A stretch of 64,000 nt of DNA from Bradyrhizobium sp. WSM1743 (GCF_000473065.1 NZ_AXAZ01000008.1:124001-188000); one strand, 5' to 3'; counted from the first letter of the stretch, positions 26,533 to 35,362 are shown. The notes: generated from the letters alone by a model not told the origin. Made by a program: numbers and translations.

Positions 26533-27933
26533 TCAGCTTCGCACCGGCCACTGTGCCGGATGGCTGCCAAGCGGCATCGCCGGGCGGCTCCATCGCGCCG
26601 GCGTCTTCGATAGCAGCGCGGAATGGCGCACCGCCTTCAACGTGCCGAAGCCAGATGGCATGCTCTCGATGAACGCAGCATGTACGGCCTCGCCCGTAAG
26701 ATCCGGGGTGTTCAGCCCGCCGTCGAGCCGGCCGAGATTCCACAGCCAGCGTCCGGTCTGCGCCAGCGACACGCGCACGTGCCAGCTGCCGCCTTCGCAC
26801 GCCTGGCGCGCCTTGGCCATCATCGCGCCGAACGCCATCAGATAGCCGGTGGCGTGATCGAGGATCTGTGCCGGCAATTCCTTGCGCGCATCGATGCCTG
26901 CAGCCTGCCCCTCGGCATGATTGAAGCCGATCGTGGTCTGCACCAAGGAGTCGAAGCCGCGCCGCCCGGCCCAGGGGCCGGTGTGGCCATAGGCCGACAG
27001 CGTGACATAGACGATGCCGGGATTGATTTGCGCAGCGTCCTCCGGTGAAAAGCCGAGAGCGGCGAGCGCGCGCGGGCGATAGCCTTGTGAGAAGATGTCG
27101 GCGTCCTTCAATAGCTCGCGCAGCTGCGCCCGCCCGGCTTCGCTCTTCAACGCGATGAAGGTGGTGAGCTTGCCGCGGCCGGTATCGATGGTGAGCCAGG
27201 GGATGGCGGGCAGCTCCGGCCCTGACACCAGCAGCACGTCCGCGCCGTGCGCAGCGAGCGTGCGGCCGGCGACGGGGCCCGCGATGACGCGGGAGAGATC
27301 GAGCACACGAAGACCTGAGAGCGGGCGATCGCCATTTGGCCACGGCTTTGGCCGGGCCTCGCCGATCCTCTCGATCGAGACCAGCGGCAATTGCGCAAGC
27401 GCACGCGCCTGCGGCAGCGCGGACCATTCGTCGTAGGAGCGCATCAAGGCGACAACGCCGCCTGCGGCGTAGGCCGCAGTTTCGAAATCCTCTCCCTTCC
27501 ACTGCATCAACGCCGCCTGCACCTTCTCGTGCTCGGGCTCGCAAGCAAGCACCTTGCAGACGGCGTCGCGGTGATGTGGGAAATTGGTGTGGCAGCGGAC
27601 GAAGCGGCGATCGCCGGTCCTGTAGACGCCGGCGATCGCATCCCAGGCCGGCGGGGGCGGCTTGTGGTCGACACGCAGATAGCGCTCCGAGCGGCATTCG
27701 GCGACGGCGTGGCGCATCTCGACAGAGACGTCCTGCATCTGCCCGCTGCGCAGCCGCCAGATCTCGGCGGCGGCGAGGCCGGCGGCGGCGATCGTCGTCT
27801 GGCCGGCGACGGCGACGCGAAACGAGGATGGGATCTGCGGCTCGGTGCCGGTCAGCCGCACGCGATCGAGCGCGGCCGCATCGCCGCCGGCGGTGGTCCA
27901 GATGTCCTTGAGAATATCGGCGGGGCTTTGCAT
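26533..27933 (-). CDS. CaiB/BaiF family (class III) CoA-transferase with extra N-terminal half
   Basis: Protein of 466 residues. The part from about residue 205 onward reads PLSGLRVLDLSRVIAGPVAG, as the normal start of class III CoA-transferases, and contains LDHATGYLMAFGAMM, with the Asp that in this family forms the acyl anhydride. Residues 60-200 instead resemble the later part of the same fold (SGQMQDVSVEM, YRTGDRRFVRCH). The protein therefore looks like a tail-like half placed before a head half. Activity likely moves CoA between carboxylic acids; substrates unknown. ATG 27933 follows GGAGAG about 9 bases upstream. Confidence 0.85.
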   Translation of the reverse strand: MQSPADILKDIWTTAGGDAAALDRVRLTGTEPQIPSSFRVAVAGQTTIAAAGLAAAEIWRLRSGQMQDVSVEMRHAVAECRSERYLRVDHKPPPPAWDAIAGVYRTGDRRFVRCHTNFPHHRDAVCKVLACEPEHEKVQAALMQWKGEDFETAAYAAGGVVALMRSYDEWSALPQARALAQLPLVSIERIGEARPKPWPNGDRPLSGLRVLDLSRVIAGPVAGRTLAAHGADVLLVSGPELPAIPWLTIDTGRGKLTTFIALKSEAGRAQLRELLKDADIFSQGYRPRALAALGFSPEDAAQINPGIVYVTLSAYGHTGPWAGRRGFDSLVQTTIGFNHAEGQAAGIDARKELPAQILDHATGYLMAFGAMMAKARQACEGGSWHVRVSLAQTGRWLWNLGRLDGGLNTPDLTGEAVHAAFIESMPSGFGTLKAVRHSALLSKTPARWSRPAMPLGSHPAQWPVRS

Positions 27934-27957
27934 GGCCGCTTCTCTCCGTTTCCAGGG

Positions 27958-28001
27958 GCATGATCTTTCGGAAAACCGCTGCACACTCTTCCGGATCATG
28001 C
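27958..28001. repeat. 44-bp palindromic repeat (GCATGATC type)
   Basis: Imperfect palindrome opening GCATGATCTTTCGGAA and closing TTCCGGATCATGC. It lies between two divergent genes (CoA-transferase and the small membrane protein). I associate this sequence type with scattered repeats in Bradyrhizobium and Rhodopseudomonas genomes; no second copy was found in this window. Confidence 0.65.
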
Positions 28002-28042
28002 TGTAGTTTTTGCGACCATTCATCAGCACAAGAAGGATTGCA

Positions 28043-28330
28043 ATGGCCGCCATCGATCCCCTCACCGCAGGCGCCGTCTTCGTCGCAACAGCGGCCACCG
28101 ACGCGGTCTATGTGATGTTCACCTCGGCCGTGGTCGCGCGCAAGCGCGTGCCGGCCGCGACCTGGAGCGCGGTCTGGTATCTACTCTCCTCTTACGCGGT
28201 GATCAGCTACACCGAGAATGCGTTCTATGTCGCCTTCGCCGCAATCGGCTCCTGGGTCGGCGCCTACGTCTCGCTGACCTTCCTGCACCGCCCGCCCGGC
28301 GGCCCCCCGGTGGGGGCGGCGCCGGAGTGA
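28043..28330 (+). CDS. Small membrane protein, hypothetical
   Basis: Protein of 95 residues with two to three hydrophobic helices (AGAVFVATAATDAVYVMFTS, WSAVWYLLSSYAVISY, and FYVAFAAIGSWVGAYVSLTF). The pattern of small polar residues within helices resembles DUF2179/YebE-like or GtrA-like small membrane proteins, but I do not recognise it firmly. The C-terminus is a short Pro/Gly-rich cytoplasmic tail. GAAGGA about 8 bases before ATG 28043 supports the start. No operon partner. Confidence 0.75.
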   Translation: MAAIDPLTAGAVFVATAATDAVYVMFTSAVVARKRVPAATWSAVWYLLSSYAVISYTENAFYVAFAAIGSWVGAYVSLTFLHRPPGGPPVGAAPE

Positions 28331-28351
28331 GGCGGGCACATCTCGCTCCAT

Positions 28352-28427
28352 GTCATTGCAAGGAGCCCTTGCGACGAAGCAATCCAGACTGTTTCCGCGG
28401 ATGTATTTCTGGATTGCTCGCAATGAC
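28352..28427. repeat. Degenerate palindromic repeat, family R1
   Basis: Imperfect copy of the GTCATTGCGAGC...GCTCGCAATGAC repeat. Both ends are kept (GTCATTGCAAGGAG and GGATTGCTCGCAATGAC) together with the central CCAGACTGTTTCCGCGG. Better copies lie at 29415-29493 and 55226-55303. Confidence 0.75.
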
Positions 28428-28494
28428 GATGTGGAGGCTTCTGCGTATTCCCTGAAGCAGCTACACTCGCTGCACTAACAAGAAGGAGCCAACA

Positions 28495-29265
28495 ATGGAT
28501 CTCGGTCTCAAAGGCAAGAACGCCATCGTGCTCGGCGGCACGCGCGGCATCGGGCGGGCGATTGCGGCGACGCTGGCCGGTGAAGGCGCCAACGTCGCGG
28601 TCTGCGCGCGCAACGCGGATCAGGTTGCGGCCACTGTCGCGGAGTTGAAGGCGAGCGGTGTCAGCGCCACCGGCGGCCCGGTCGATGTCACCGACGGCGC
28701 GGCGCTGAAGTCCTGGATCGAGGCTGCAGCAAAGGAGCTCGGCGGCATCGACATGCTGTTCTCAAATGCCGGCGCGATGGCGCAAGGACACGATCCCGCG
28801 TCCTGGGAGCAGAATTTCCGGCTCGACGTGCTCGGTGCCGTGCACGCGTTCGACGCGGCGCGGCCGTTTCTCGAGACGAGCGGCGCCAGCAGCGGCGATG
28901 CGGCCTTCGTGATCATCTCGTCGATCTCCGCGGCGCAGGCGGACTCGGCCAGCTCCTACGGCCCGATCAAGGCCGCGCTGATCCACATGGCCAAAGGACT
29001 GGCGCGGCAATACGCGAAGAAGAAGATCCGGGTCAACGTGGTCTCGCCCGGCACCGTCTATTTCAAGGGCGGCGTCTGGGAGATGATCGAGCAGAACATG
29101 CCGGAGCGGTACCAGGACGCGATGAAGCGCAATCCGACCGGCCGCATGGCGACGCCGCAGGAGATCGCCAGCGCGGCGGTGTTTCTGGCGAGCCCGGTAT
29201 CGGGATTCACGACGGGATCCAATCTCGTCGTGGATGGCGCGATCTCGAACCGGGTGAATTTTTGA
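28495..29265 (+). CDS. Short-chain dehydrogenase/reductase (SDR)
   Basis: Classical SDR of 256 residues. The cofactor loop is GGTRGIGRAIA at residues 14-24, with Arg39 in VCARN favouring NADP(H). The NAG motif is at 91-93. The catalytic Ser142/143 (IISSISAA), Tyr155 and Lys159 (SYGPIKAAL) are in place. The C-terminal PTGRMATPQEIASAAVFLAS and TGSNLVVDGAIS are typical of 3-oxoacyl-ACP-reductase-like SDRs. The substrate is unknown. AAGGAG precedes ATG 28495. The gene stands alone, with repeats on both sides. Confidence 0.92.
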   Translation: MDLGLKGKNAIVLGGTRGIGRAIAATLAGEGANVAVCARNADQVAATVAELKASGVSATGGPVDVTDGAALKSWIEAAAKELGGIDMLFSNAGAMAQGHDPASWEQNFRLDVLGAVHAFDAARPFLETSGASSGDAAFVIISSISAAQADSASSYGPIKAALIHMAKGLARQYAKKKIRVNVVSPGTVYFKGGVWEMIEQNMPERYQDAMKRNPTGRMATPQEIASAAVFLASPVSGFTTGSNLVVDGAISNRVNF

Positions 29266-29280
29266 GGGGCACACTGTCAT

Positions 29281-29381
29281 CGCCCGGCTTTGACCGGGCG
29301 ATCCAGTATTCCAGAGGCGGCTGTGATTGAGCCGAGGCGCCGCAGCGTACTGGATACCCGCTTTCGCGGGGTATGACGACT
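29281..29381. repeat. Palindromic repeat, family R4
   Basis: Block with a left hairpin CGCCCGG-CTTTGA-CCGGGCG, then CCAGTA and TACTGGATAC as a wider inverted pair, and CCCGCTTTCGCGGGG as a right hairpin. It follows the SDR stop by 15 bp and may act as a 3' hairpin. It has the look of the common mobile palindromes of Bradyrhizobium. Confidence 0.65.
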
Positions 29382-29414
29382 GAGAGTGTAGCGCGCGATC
29401 GCGTCAGCAAATTC

Positions 29415-29493
29415 GTCATTGCGAGCGCAGCGAAGCCAATCCAGACTGCTTCCGCGGAAAGACTCTGGATTGCTTCGCTGCGCTCGCAATGAC
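29415..29493. repeat. Palindromic repeat, family R1
   Basis: Near-perfect 79-bp palindrome with outer arms GTCATTGCGAGCGCAGCGAA and TTCGCTGCGCTCGCAATGAC, inner arms AATCCAGA and TCTGGATT, and a central TTCCGCGGAA. It can fold into one long hairpin. The copy at 55226-55303 differs at only a few positions. It lies just before the 3' end of dnaE2. Confidence 0.9.
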
Positions 29494-29522
29494 TGCGTGG
29501 TGGGCAGGCCGCCTTACGACGC

Positions 29523-32500
29523 TCAATGAAAATCCCGCGACGGCGGCAGGATGCGGACGTTGCGGGGGTGGCGGATTTTTTGCGCGGGCATGTCCGCGAG
29601 TGCGCGGGGATCTTCGTTCAGCGGTTCGACGACGGTGGCGCCTGCCGGCATCGGATGCTTAGGGCTGAGCGCATCGTTGGCCAATCCGACTAGATCGTGC
29701 GAGCGGTCGACCATGCGCTGAGCGATGAGATGCGTCACCTTTTCAGGGCTGCTCTGGATGTAGCCCTCGACCAGGATGAGGCGCGCGCCCATCACCTCCT
29801 TGCGGTACTGCTCCATGATCTTGGGCCAGACCACGACATTGGCGATGCCGGTTTCGTCCTCCAGCGTCATGAACACGACGCCGCTGGCGCTGCCCGGCCG
29901 CTGCCGCACCAGGATCACGCCGGCGCAGCGGACGCGGCGCCGCTCGTTCTCATGGCTGATGTCCTTGCAGGCGACGACGCGCTCACGCGTAAACATCTCG
30001 CGCAAGAATTCCATCGGATGGCCCTTCAACGACAGCCGGATGGTCTGGTAGTCCGCGACCACCTGCTCGGAACGCGGCATCACCGGCAGCGGCCTTGCGC
30101 CTTCGTCCGGCTGCTCGCGCGCGGTCGCCACCTCGAACAGCGGCAGCGGCACGTCGTCGGGCAACCGCCGCACCTGCCACAGCGCCTCGCGCCGGTCGAG
30201 CCCGAGCGAGCGGAAGGCGTCGGCATCCGCCAGCAGGATCAGCGCGCGCTTGGGCAGGCCGGTGTCGCGGGCGAAATCTTCCAGCGAGGTGAAGGGACGG
30301 CGGTTGCGGGCGGCGACGATGCGGTCGGCCCAGTCGGGCACTCTCTCCATGCTGTCATTCCGGGGCACGCGAAGCGTGAACTGGGGTGCGCAATTGCGCA
30401 CCTGAGAATCTCGAGATTCCGGGTCTGGTGCTCCGGGCCGCTTTGCGGTCCCGTTCGTACCATCCCGGAATGACGCTTGTGAGCGTTTGAGCCGCTCCTC
30501 GTCCTCATCAAGCCAGTGAAAACCGTCGATCTGGCGGAAGCCGAGGCGTACGGCGCAATATTTTCCGCTTCCCTGCTCCAGCGTGCTCTGCGCGAAACTA
30601 TAGGACACGTCGATGTCGCGGACTTCGACGCCGTTCTTGCGGGCATCGCCGACAATCTGCGCCGGCGCATAAAAGCCCATCGGCTGCGAGTTCAGGAGGC
30701 CGCAGCAGAAGGCGTCGGGATGGTAGTGCTTCAGCCACGAAGAAATGTAGACCAGCTGTGCAAAGCTCGCGGCATGGCTCTCGGGAAAACCGTAGGAGCC
30801 GAAACCCTTGATCTGGTCAAAGCAGCTTTTGGCGAATTGAGGATCGTAGCCACGCCGGATCATGTTGCCGATCAGCTTCTCCTCGTATTGGCCGATGGTG
30901 CCGACATTGCGAAATGTCGCCATCGAGCGGCGCAGGCCGTTGGCTTCCTCGGACGTAAAATGTGCGGCCTCGATCGCAATGCGCATCGCCTGCTCCTGGA
31001 ACAGCGGGACGCCGAGCGTCTTGTGCAGCACCTTGTAGAGTTCGTCCTTGTCGCCATGATCCGGTGACGGCGAGGGATAACTCACCTGCTCAAGCCCGTT
31101 CCGCCGCCGCAAATACGGATGCACCATGTCGCCCTGGATCGGCCCGGGGCGCACGATCGCGACTTCGATGACGAGATCGTAGAAGGTCCGCGGCTTGAGG
31201 CGCGGCAGCATGTTCATCTGGGCGCGGCTCTCGACCTGGAATACGCCGAGCGATTCCCCGGCGCACAGCATGTCGTAAACTTTCGGGTCATCCTGCGGGA
31301 CGCTCGCCAGCACAAGACGCTCGCCCTTGTGCTGATCGATCAGATCAAAACATTTGCGGATGCAGGTCAGCATGCCCAGCGCCAGCACGTCGACCTTCAT
31401 CATGCTGAGCGCATCGACGTCGTCCTTGTCCCATTCGATGAAGGTGCGGTCGTCCATCGCGGCGTTGCCGATCGGCACATAGGTGTCGAGCCGGTCCTGG
31501 GTGAGCACGTAGCCGCCGACATGCTGGGAGAGATGGCGCGGGAATTCGATCAGCTCGGTCGCAAGCTCGACCGCGAGATTGATCATCGGGTTTTGCGGAT
31601 CGAGCCCGGCCTGCCTGACCTGCATGTCGTTGAGGCCCTTGCCCCAGCTGCCCCAGACGGTATCGGCGAGCGCGGCGGTGACGTCCTCTGTCAGGCCGAG
31701 CGCCTTGCCGACGTCGCGGATGGCGCTGCGCGGGCGATAATGGATGACTGTGGCAATGATCGCGGCGCGGTGGCGGCCGTAGCGGCGGTAGACATATTGC
31801 ATCACCTCCTCGCGCCGCGAATGCTCGAAATCGACGTCGATGTCGGGCGGCTCCAGCCGCTCCTTGGAGATGAAGCGCTCGAACAACAGATCGACCTTGG
31901 TCGGGTCGACCGAGGTGATGCCGAGCACGTAGCAGACGGCCGAGTTCGCCGCCGATCCCCGCCCCTGGCACAAAATGTTCTGGCTGCGCGCGTAGTGGAC
32001 GATGTCGTGCACGGTGAGGAAGTAATGCGCGTATTTCAGCTCGGCGATCAGCGCGAGCTCTTTCTTCAGCGTCCCGCGCAGCTTGTCGTCGATCTCGCCG
32101 CCGAAATATTTGTCGACGCCGGCCCAGGTCAGATCTTCAAGATGCCCCTGCGCGGTCTTGCCCGGCGGCACCGGCTCGTCCGGGTACTGGTATTTGAGCT
32201 GGTCGAGCGAGAAGTCGATCTTGTCCGCAAAGCGCATGGTCTCCGCGATCGCCTCGGGGAAATCGCGAAACAGCCGCGCCATTTCGCGCGGCGTCTTCAG
32301 GAACCGCTCGGCATTGGCTTCGAGCTTCTTCCCAATCACGTCGATCGTGGTCTTTTCCCGGATGCAGGTCAGCACGTCCTGGAGAGGACGGCGCGCGGAG
32401 TGGTGATAGAGCACCTCGTTGGTCGCAAGCAGCGGCACTTTTGCCTTTGCAGCGAGATCATCGAGCCGCGCCAGGCGACGCCTGTCGTCGCCGCGATAGA

Positions 32501-33002
32501 GCAGGCTCGCCGCCAGCCACACGTCCTCGGCACGACTGTCCTTGAGCTTTGCGAGAACATCCAGCGCCTGCGCCGGCTCGAAGCGATGCGGCAGCGTCAA
32601 CACCAGGAGCTGGCCTTCCGAAAACTCCAGGAGATCGGCAAAGGTGAGATGACACTCGCCCTTCTCGATCCGCGTGATGTCGTCGCCGCGCTTGCCCCGG
32701 GTGAGAAGCTGGCACAGCCGGCCATAGGCCGCGCGGTCGCGCGGATAGACCAGGATGTCGGGCGTGCCGTCGATGAAGACGATGCGCGCGCCGATCAGCA
32801 GTTTCGGCTTGTGCAGCACTTCGGCATTGTCGAGCTCCTTGTAGGCCCGCACCACGCCGGCGAGCGTGTTGTGATCGGCGATGCCGATCGCGGGAATGCC
32901 GAGGATGCTGGCCTGATGCACATAGGCGCGCGGATCCGAGCCGCCGCGCAGGAAGGAGAAATTGGTGGTGATGCCGATCTCGGCATAGCTAAGCGTATTC
33001 AT
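29523..33002 (-). CDS. dnaE2: Error-prone DNA polymerase DnaE2
   Basis: Alpha-type replicative polymerase of 1159 residues used for damage-induced mutagenic synthesis with ImuA and ImuB. The N-terminal PHP domain starts SYAEIGITTNFSFLRGGSD. The catalytic Asp pair is in PPDIDVDFEHSRREEV at about residue 388, and the third Asp in MMKVDVLALGML near 535. A helix-hairpin-helix stretch (FTSLEDFARDTGLPKRALIL) and an OB fold (RRVRCAGVILVRQRPGSASG) follow. Residues about 843-883 are foreign-looking and are encoded by a palindromic repeat inserted in frame at 30354-30474. The start overlaps the imuB stop by ATGA, so the three genes form one SOS operon. Confidence 0.96.
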   Translation of the reverse strand: MNTLSYAEIGITTNFSFLRGGSDPRAYVHQASILGIPAIGIADHNTLAGVVRAYKELDNAEVLHKPKLLIGARIVFIDGTPDILVYPRDRAAYGRLCQLLTRGKRGDDITRIEKGECHLTFADLLEFSEGQLLVLTLPHRFEPAQALDVLAKLKDSRAEDVWLAASLLYRGDDRRRLARLDDLAAKAKVPLLATNEVLYHHSARRPLQDVLTCIREKTTIDVIGKKLEANAERFLKTPREMARLFRDFPEAIAETMRFADKIDFSLDQLKYQYPDEPVPPGKTAQGHLEDLTWAGVDKYFGGEIDDKLRGTLKKELALIAELKYAHYFLTVHDIVHYARSQNILCQGRGSAANSAVCYVLGITSVDPTKVDLLFERFISKERLEPPDIDVDFEHSRREEVMQYVYRRYGRHRAAIIATVIHYRPRSAIRDVGKALGLTEDVTAALADTVWGSWGKGLNDMQVRQAGLDPQNPMINLAVELATELIEFPRHLSQHVGGYVLTQDRLDTYVPIGNAAMDDRTFIEWDKDDVDALSMMKVDVLALGMLTCIRKCFDLIDQHKGERLVLASVPQDDPKVYDMLCAGESLGVFQVESRAQMNMLPRLKPRTFYDLVIEVAIVRPGPIQGDMVHPYLRRRNGLEQVSYPSPSPDHGDKDELYKVLHKTLGVPLFQEQAMRIAIEAAHFTSEEANGLRRSMATFRNVGTIGQYEEKLIGNMIRRGYDPQFAKSCFDQIKGFGSYGFPESHAASFAQLVYISSWLKHYHPDAFCCGLLNSQPMGFYAPAQIVGDARKNGVEVRDIDVSYSFAQSTLEQGSGKYCAVRLGFRQIDGFHWLDEDEERLKRSQASFRDGTNGTAKRPGAPDPESRDSQVRNCAPQFTLRVPRNDSMERVPDWADRIVAARNRRPFTSLEDFARDTGLPKRALILLADADAFRSLGLDRREALWQVRRLPDDVPLPLFEVATAREQPDEGARPLPVMPRSEQVVADYQTIRLSLKGHPMEFLREMFTRERVVACKDISHENERRRVRCAGVILVRQRPGSASGVVFMTLEDETGIANVVVWPKIMEQYRKEVMGARLILVEGYIQSSPEKVTHLIAQRMVDRSHDLVGLANDALSPKHPMPAGATVVEPLNEDPRALADMPAQKIRHPRNVRILPPSRDFH
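30354..30474. repeat. Palindromic repeat, family R2, inserted in frame inside dnaE2
   Basis: Block of 121 bp with ends GTCATTCCGGGG and CCCGGAATGAC and a core GGTGCGCAATTGCGCACC then GAGAATCTCGAGATTCCGGG. The intergenic copy at 38668-38768 shares the same ends and core. In dnaE2 the block is read on the minus strand without a stop and adds about 40 residues between ERLKR and ERVPDWADRIV. This is like the Rickettsia palindromic elements that live inside genes. Confidence 0.9.
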
Positions 33003-34594
33003 GCGAAGAGACCGTGCACATACCAGCCGGGAGAAGCGGGCTTGCCGTCGCCGTCGAACACCTCTCCTTCATAAAGACCGTCGCGAAAGATCCAGAAACG
33101 CAGGCCCTCGGCATCCTCGATACGGAAATAATCCCGCGTCAGCTGCTTGCCGTCCTGCCGCCACCATTCCATGGCGATGCGCTCGGGCCCCTCCACCCGC
33201 ACCACCGCATGCAGCGCGCGGCGCCAGGTGAATTGGTGTGGCGGGCCGTCGGGCACGGTCGCGAACGGCACCTTGATCGGCTCCGGCTTGTCGAACAGCC
33301 GCAAGGGACGCAACGGCGGCTCGCTCTCGATGCGCGCCGGCCATTCGGCCTGCATGGCCGACGTGAGGTGATGCTGCGCCGATGCAGCCAGCACCGCGTT
33401 TTCGGGGATATGGGTATCCTCAGGCAGATGCACGACGACCCGTTTTCCCCCGATGCGCGCGGCGATGCGGTCGATCAGCGCGGCGAGCTCGTCATTGTCG
33501 TGGACATGGGCGTCGAGATCGCGCTGCTCCTGCACCACGATCTCGGTGCGGCTCGCCGACAGGCGCACCATGTCGAAGCCGAAGCCGGGATCCAGCGGAT
33601 CGGCGAGCGCATCGAGGCGCTCGCGGAACAGGCGGTCGATCACGGCGCTTCGCGTCACGGCACGTCCGGTCTCGACCGTGATCGCGCGCACCACGCCGTC
33701 GGTGCGGAAGAAGGCGGCCTCCAGACGCCGTGCGCCCTTGCCCTGCTTCTCCATGGACGCGATCAACGTGTCGGCCAGCCGTGACAACGTCATCGCGATC
33801 ATGGTGTCGGTCGCGATCGGCTCGGCAAAGCGCTTCTCGACGATGTAATCGGGCAACGGTTTGCGCGGGTTGATCGGCGCATCGCCCTGCCCCAGCGCAT
33901 GCGCCAGCAGCGTGGAGAACCGCGCGCCGAACCGCGCCGTGATCTCGTGCGGCTCGCGCGAGGCGACATCGCCGATGGTCTTCAGGCCGGCACGACGCAG
34001 GCCGGTGGTGATGGTCTCGCCCGCACCGAGCGCGGAGACCGGCAGCCCGCTAATCGCCTCCGCCTCTCCGCCATCGGCCACGATGGTGCCTGTAGCCCGC
34101 CGCGTCAGCGTGCGCGCGCAGACCGACGTGCCGGCGATCGCCGCGCTGACGGCAAAGCCCTGCCGACCGAGCGCGCGGACCAGTGTCTGCAACAGCGCGG
34201 TTTCGCCCCCGAACAGATGCGCACAGCCGGTGATGTCGAGAAACAGCCCGTGCGGCGCATCGAGCGCCACCAGCGGCGTGAAGCGGTCGCACCAGTCGGC
34301 GATATCGCTAAGCGTCTTCGCATCAGCCACGACATCGGCGTCGAACACTTTCAGGTCCGGGCACATCGCCCGCGCATTGGCCAAGGGTTGACCGATGTAC
34401 AGGCCGAGGCACTCGGCGGCCTCGTCCAGCGCATGGATCACCAGCGCGTTGTTGTCCTTGATGACGACGACGCTCGGCTCATTATTGGCTTTACCCAGTC
34501 CGGCGCTGCCAAGGAACCGCTGGATCCGGTCGATGGGCAGGCGCGGCAGCCACAGGCTGAGAATACGTCGACGGTTCACTGAACTGGCACTCAT
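32999..34594 (-). CDS. imuB: ImuB, inactive Y-family polymerase-like mutasome protein
   Basis: Protein of 531 residues related to DinB/Pol IV polymerases. It opens RRRILSLWLPRLPIDRIQRF, the ImuB form of the polymerase start where the catalytic acidic residues are replaced, so it should act as an adaptor that binds the beta clamp and brings DnaE2 and ImuA together. The middle holds APHGLFLDITGCAHLFGGE and thumb/little-finger regions; the C-terminus (GWYVHGLFA) is the ImuB tail. The start at 34594 gives the standard N-terminus, and overlaps the imuA frame by 104 bases. The stop overlaps dnaE2. Confidence 0.93.
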   Translation of the reverse strand: MSASSVNRRRILSLWLPRLPIDRIQRFLGSAGLGKANNEPSVVVIKDNNALVIHALDEAAECLGLYIGQPLANARAMCPDLKVFDADVVADAKTLSDIADWCDRFTPLVALDAPHGLFLDITGCAHLFGGETALLQTLVRALGRQGFAVSAAIAGTSVCARTLTRRATGTIVADGGEAEAISGLPVSALGAGETITTGLRRAGLKTIGDVASREPHEITARFGARFSTLLAHALGQGDAPINPRKPLPDYIVEKRFAEPIATDTMIAMTLSRLADTLIASMEKQGKGARRLEAAFFRTDGVVRAITVETGRAVTRSAVIDRLFRERLDALADPLDPGFGFDMVRLSASRTEIVVQEQRDLDAHVHDNDELAALIDRIAARIGGKRVVVHLPEDTHIPENAVLAASAQHHLTSAMQAEWPARIESEPPLRPLRLFDKPEPIKVPFATVPDGPPHQFTWRRALHAVVRVEGPERIAMEWWRQDGKQLTRDYFRIEDAEGLRFWIFRDGLYEGEVFDGDGKPASPGWYVHGLFA

Positions 34595-35297
34595 CACAAT
34601 TCCATTCCATGATCCACCGGCCGCACGGGCCATGACGATTGCGCAAGAGCTCGGCATCGAAGCGCGGCGCGCCCCAGGCACTCCAAGGCGCCGCAGGCAT
34701 TGAAGCTGCACCCGGCGGTGAATGCGCCGCGCGCAGCATCCATCGCGTTTCGGCAGTCGAAGGCAGCGGCTGCGCGGCCATACGCAGCATCAGACCGGTA
34801 ACGCCTGAGCCTTGCGCGGCCAGCGTCAGCTTGCGGCTCGCCACGAGATCGAACTGCCTGATCTCGCCCCAGAGCTCGAGCACGACGGCGCCCAGCGCAT
34901 CGCAGGCGAGCGCGTCGGCCGAGGTGCGCAGCGCGCTCTCGACATCGGCGGCGCGCACCATCACCACGCGGCGCGGATCGAGGCCGAGCTCGGCGAGGCC
35001 GCTCATCGACAGCGCGCCCGTCTCTATTTCTGAGAAATCCTGCCGCACCCACAGCAGCGGCCGACGCGCTGAGACGCGCTCCGCAAGCCCCATGACGAAG
35101 CCGGTGGCGGCCGCGCCCTGGCGCCCCTCGCAAAACACCTCGTGGATCGCCGCGCGCGCGAGCCCGCCCTTCAGCGCGCTGTCGGCCTCGCTGTGGCCGA
35201 GCGCGACGCGATCGCGCTGATGCACGACCTCCGCCGTCTCGATGCGCTCGATCTGGCCGCGCAAGATCGCAAGCGCGCTTCCACGTGCGCCGCTCAT
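34491..35297 (-). CDS. imuA: ImuA, RecA-like mutasome protein
   Basis: Protein of 268 residues, first gene of the SOS mutasome. It has a RecA-like core without a full Walker A: RAAIHEVFCEGRQGAAATGF, PLLWVRQDFSEIETGALSMS and GAVVLELWGEIRQFDLVASR fit ImuA. The family works with ImuB and DnaE2 in damage tolerance. The ATG at 35297 follows AAGGAG 8 bases upstream. The upstream in-frame ATG at 35360 was rejected because the LexA box would then cover its ribosome-binding site. The C-terminal 34 residues lie in the overlap with imuB and may be a non-conserved extension. Confidence 0.88.
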   Translation of the reverse strand: MSGARGSALAILRGQIERIETAEVVHQRDRVALGHSEADSALKGGLARAAIHEVFCEGRQGAAATGFVMGLAERVSARRPLLWVRQDFSEIETGALSMSGLAELGLDPRRVVMVRAADVESALRTSADALACDALGAVVLELWGEIRQFDLVASRKLTLAAQGSGVTGLMLRMAAQPLPSTAETRWMLRAAHSPPGAASMPAAPWSAWGAPRFDAELLRNRHGPCGRWIMEWNCDECQFSEPSTYSQPVAAAPAHRPDPAVPWQRRTG

Positions 35298-35362
35298 GCT
35301 CGCCGCTCCTTCAGAGGTGATTGCCGATGGCTCTCGAAAGAGAACCCGCGGCTGGCTCATTT

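Noticed and set aside
35298..35360. imuA start at 35360
   Set aside because: The LexA box would overlap its ribosome-binding site; 35297 has a good AAGGAG.
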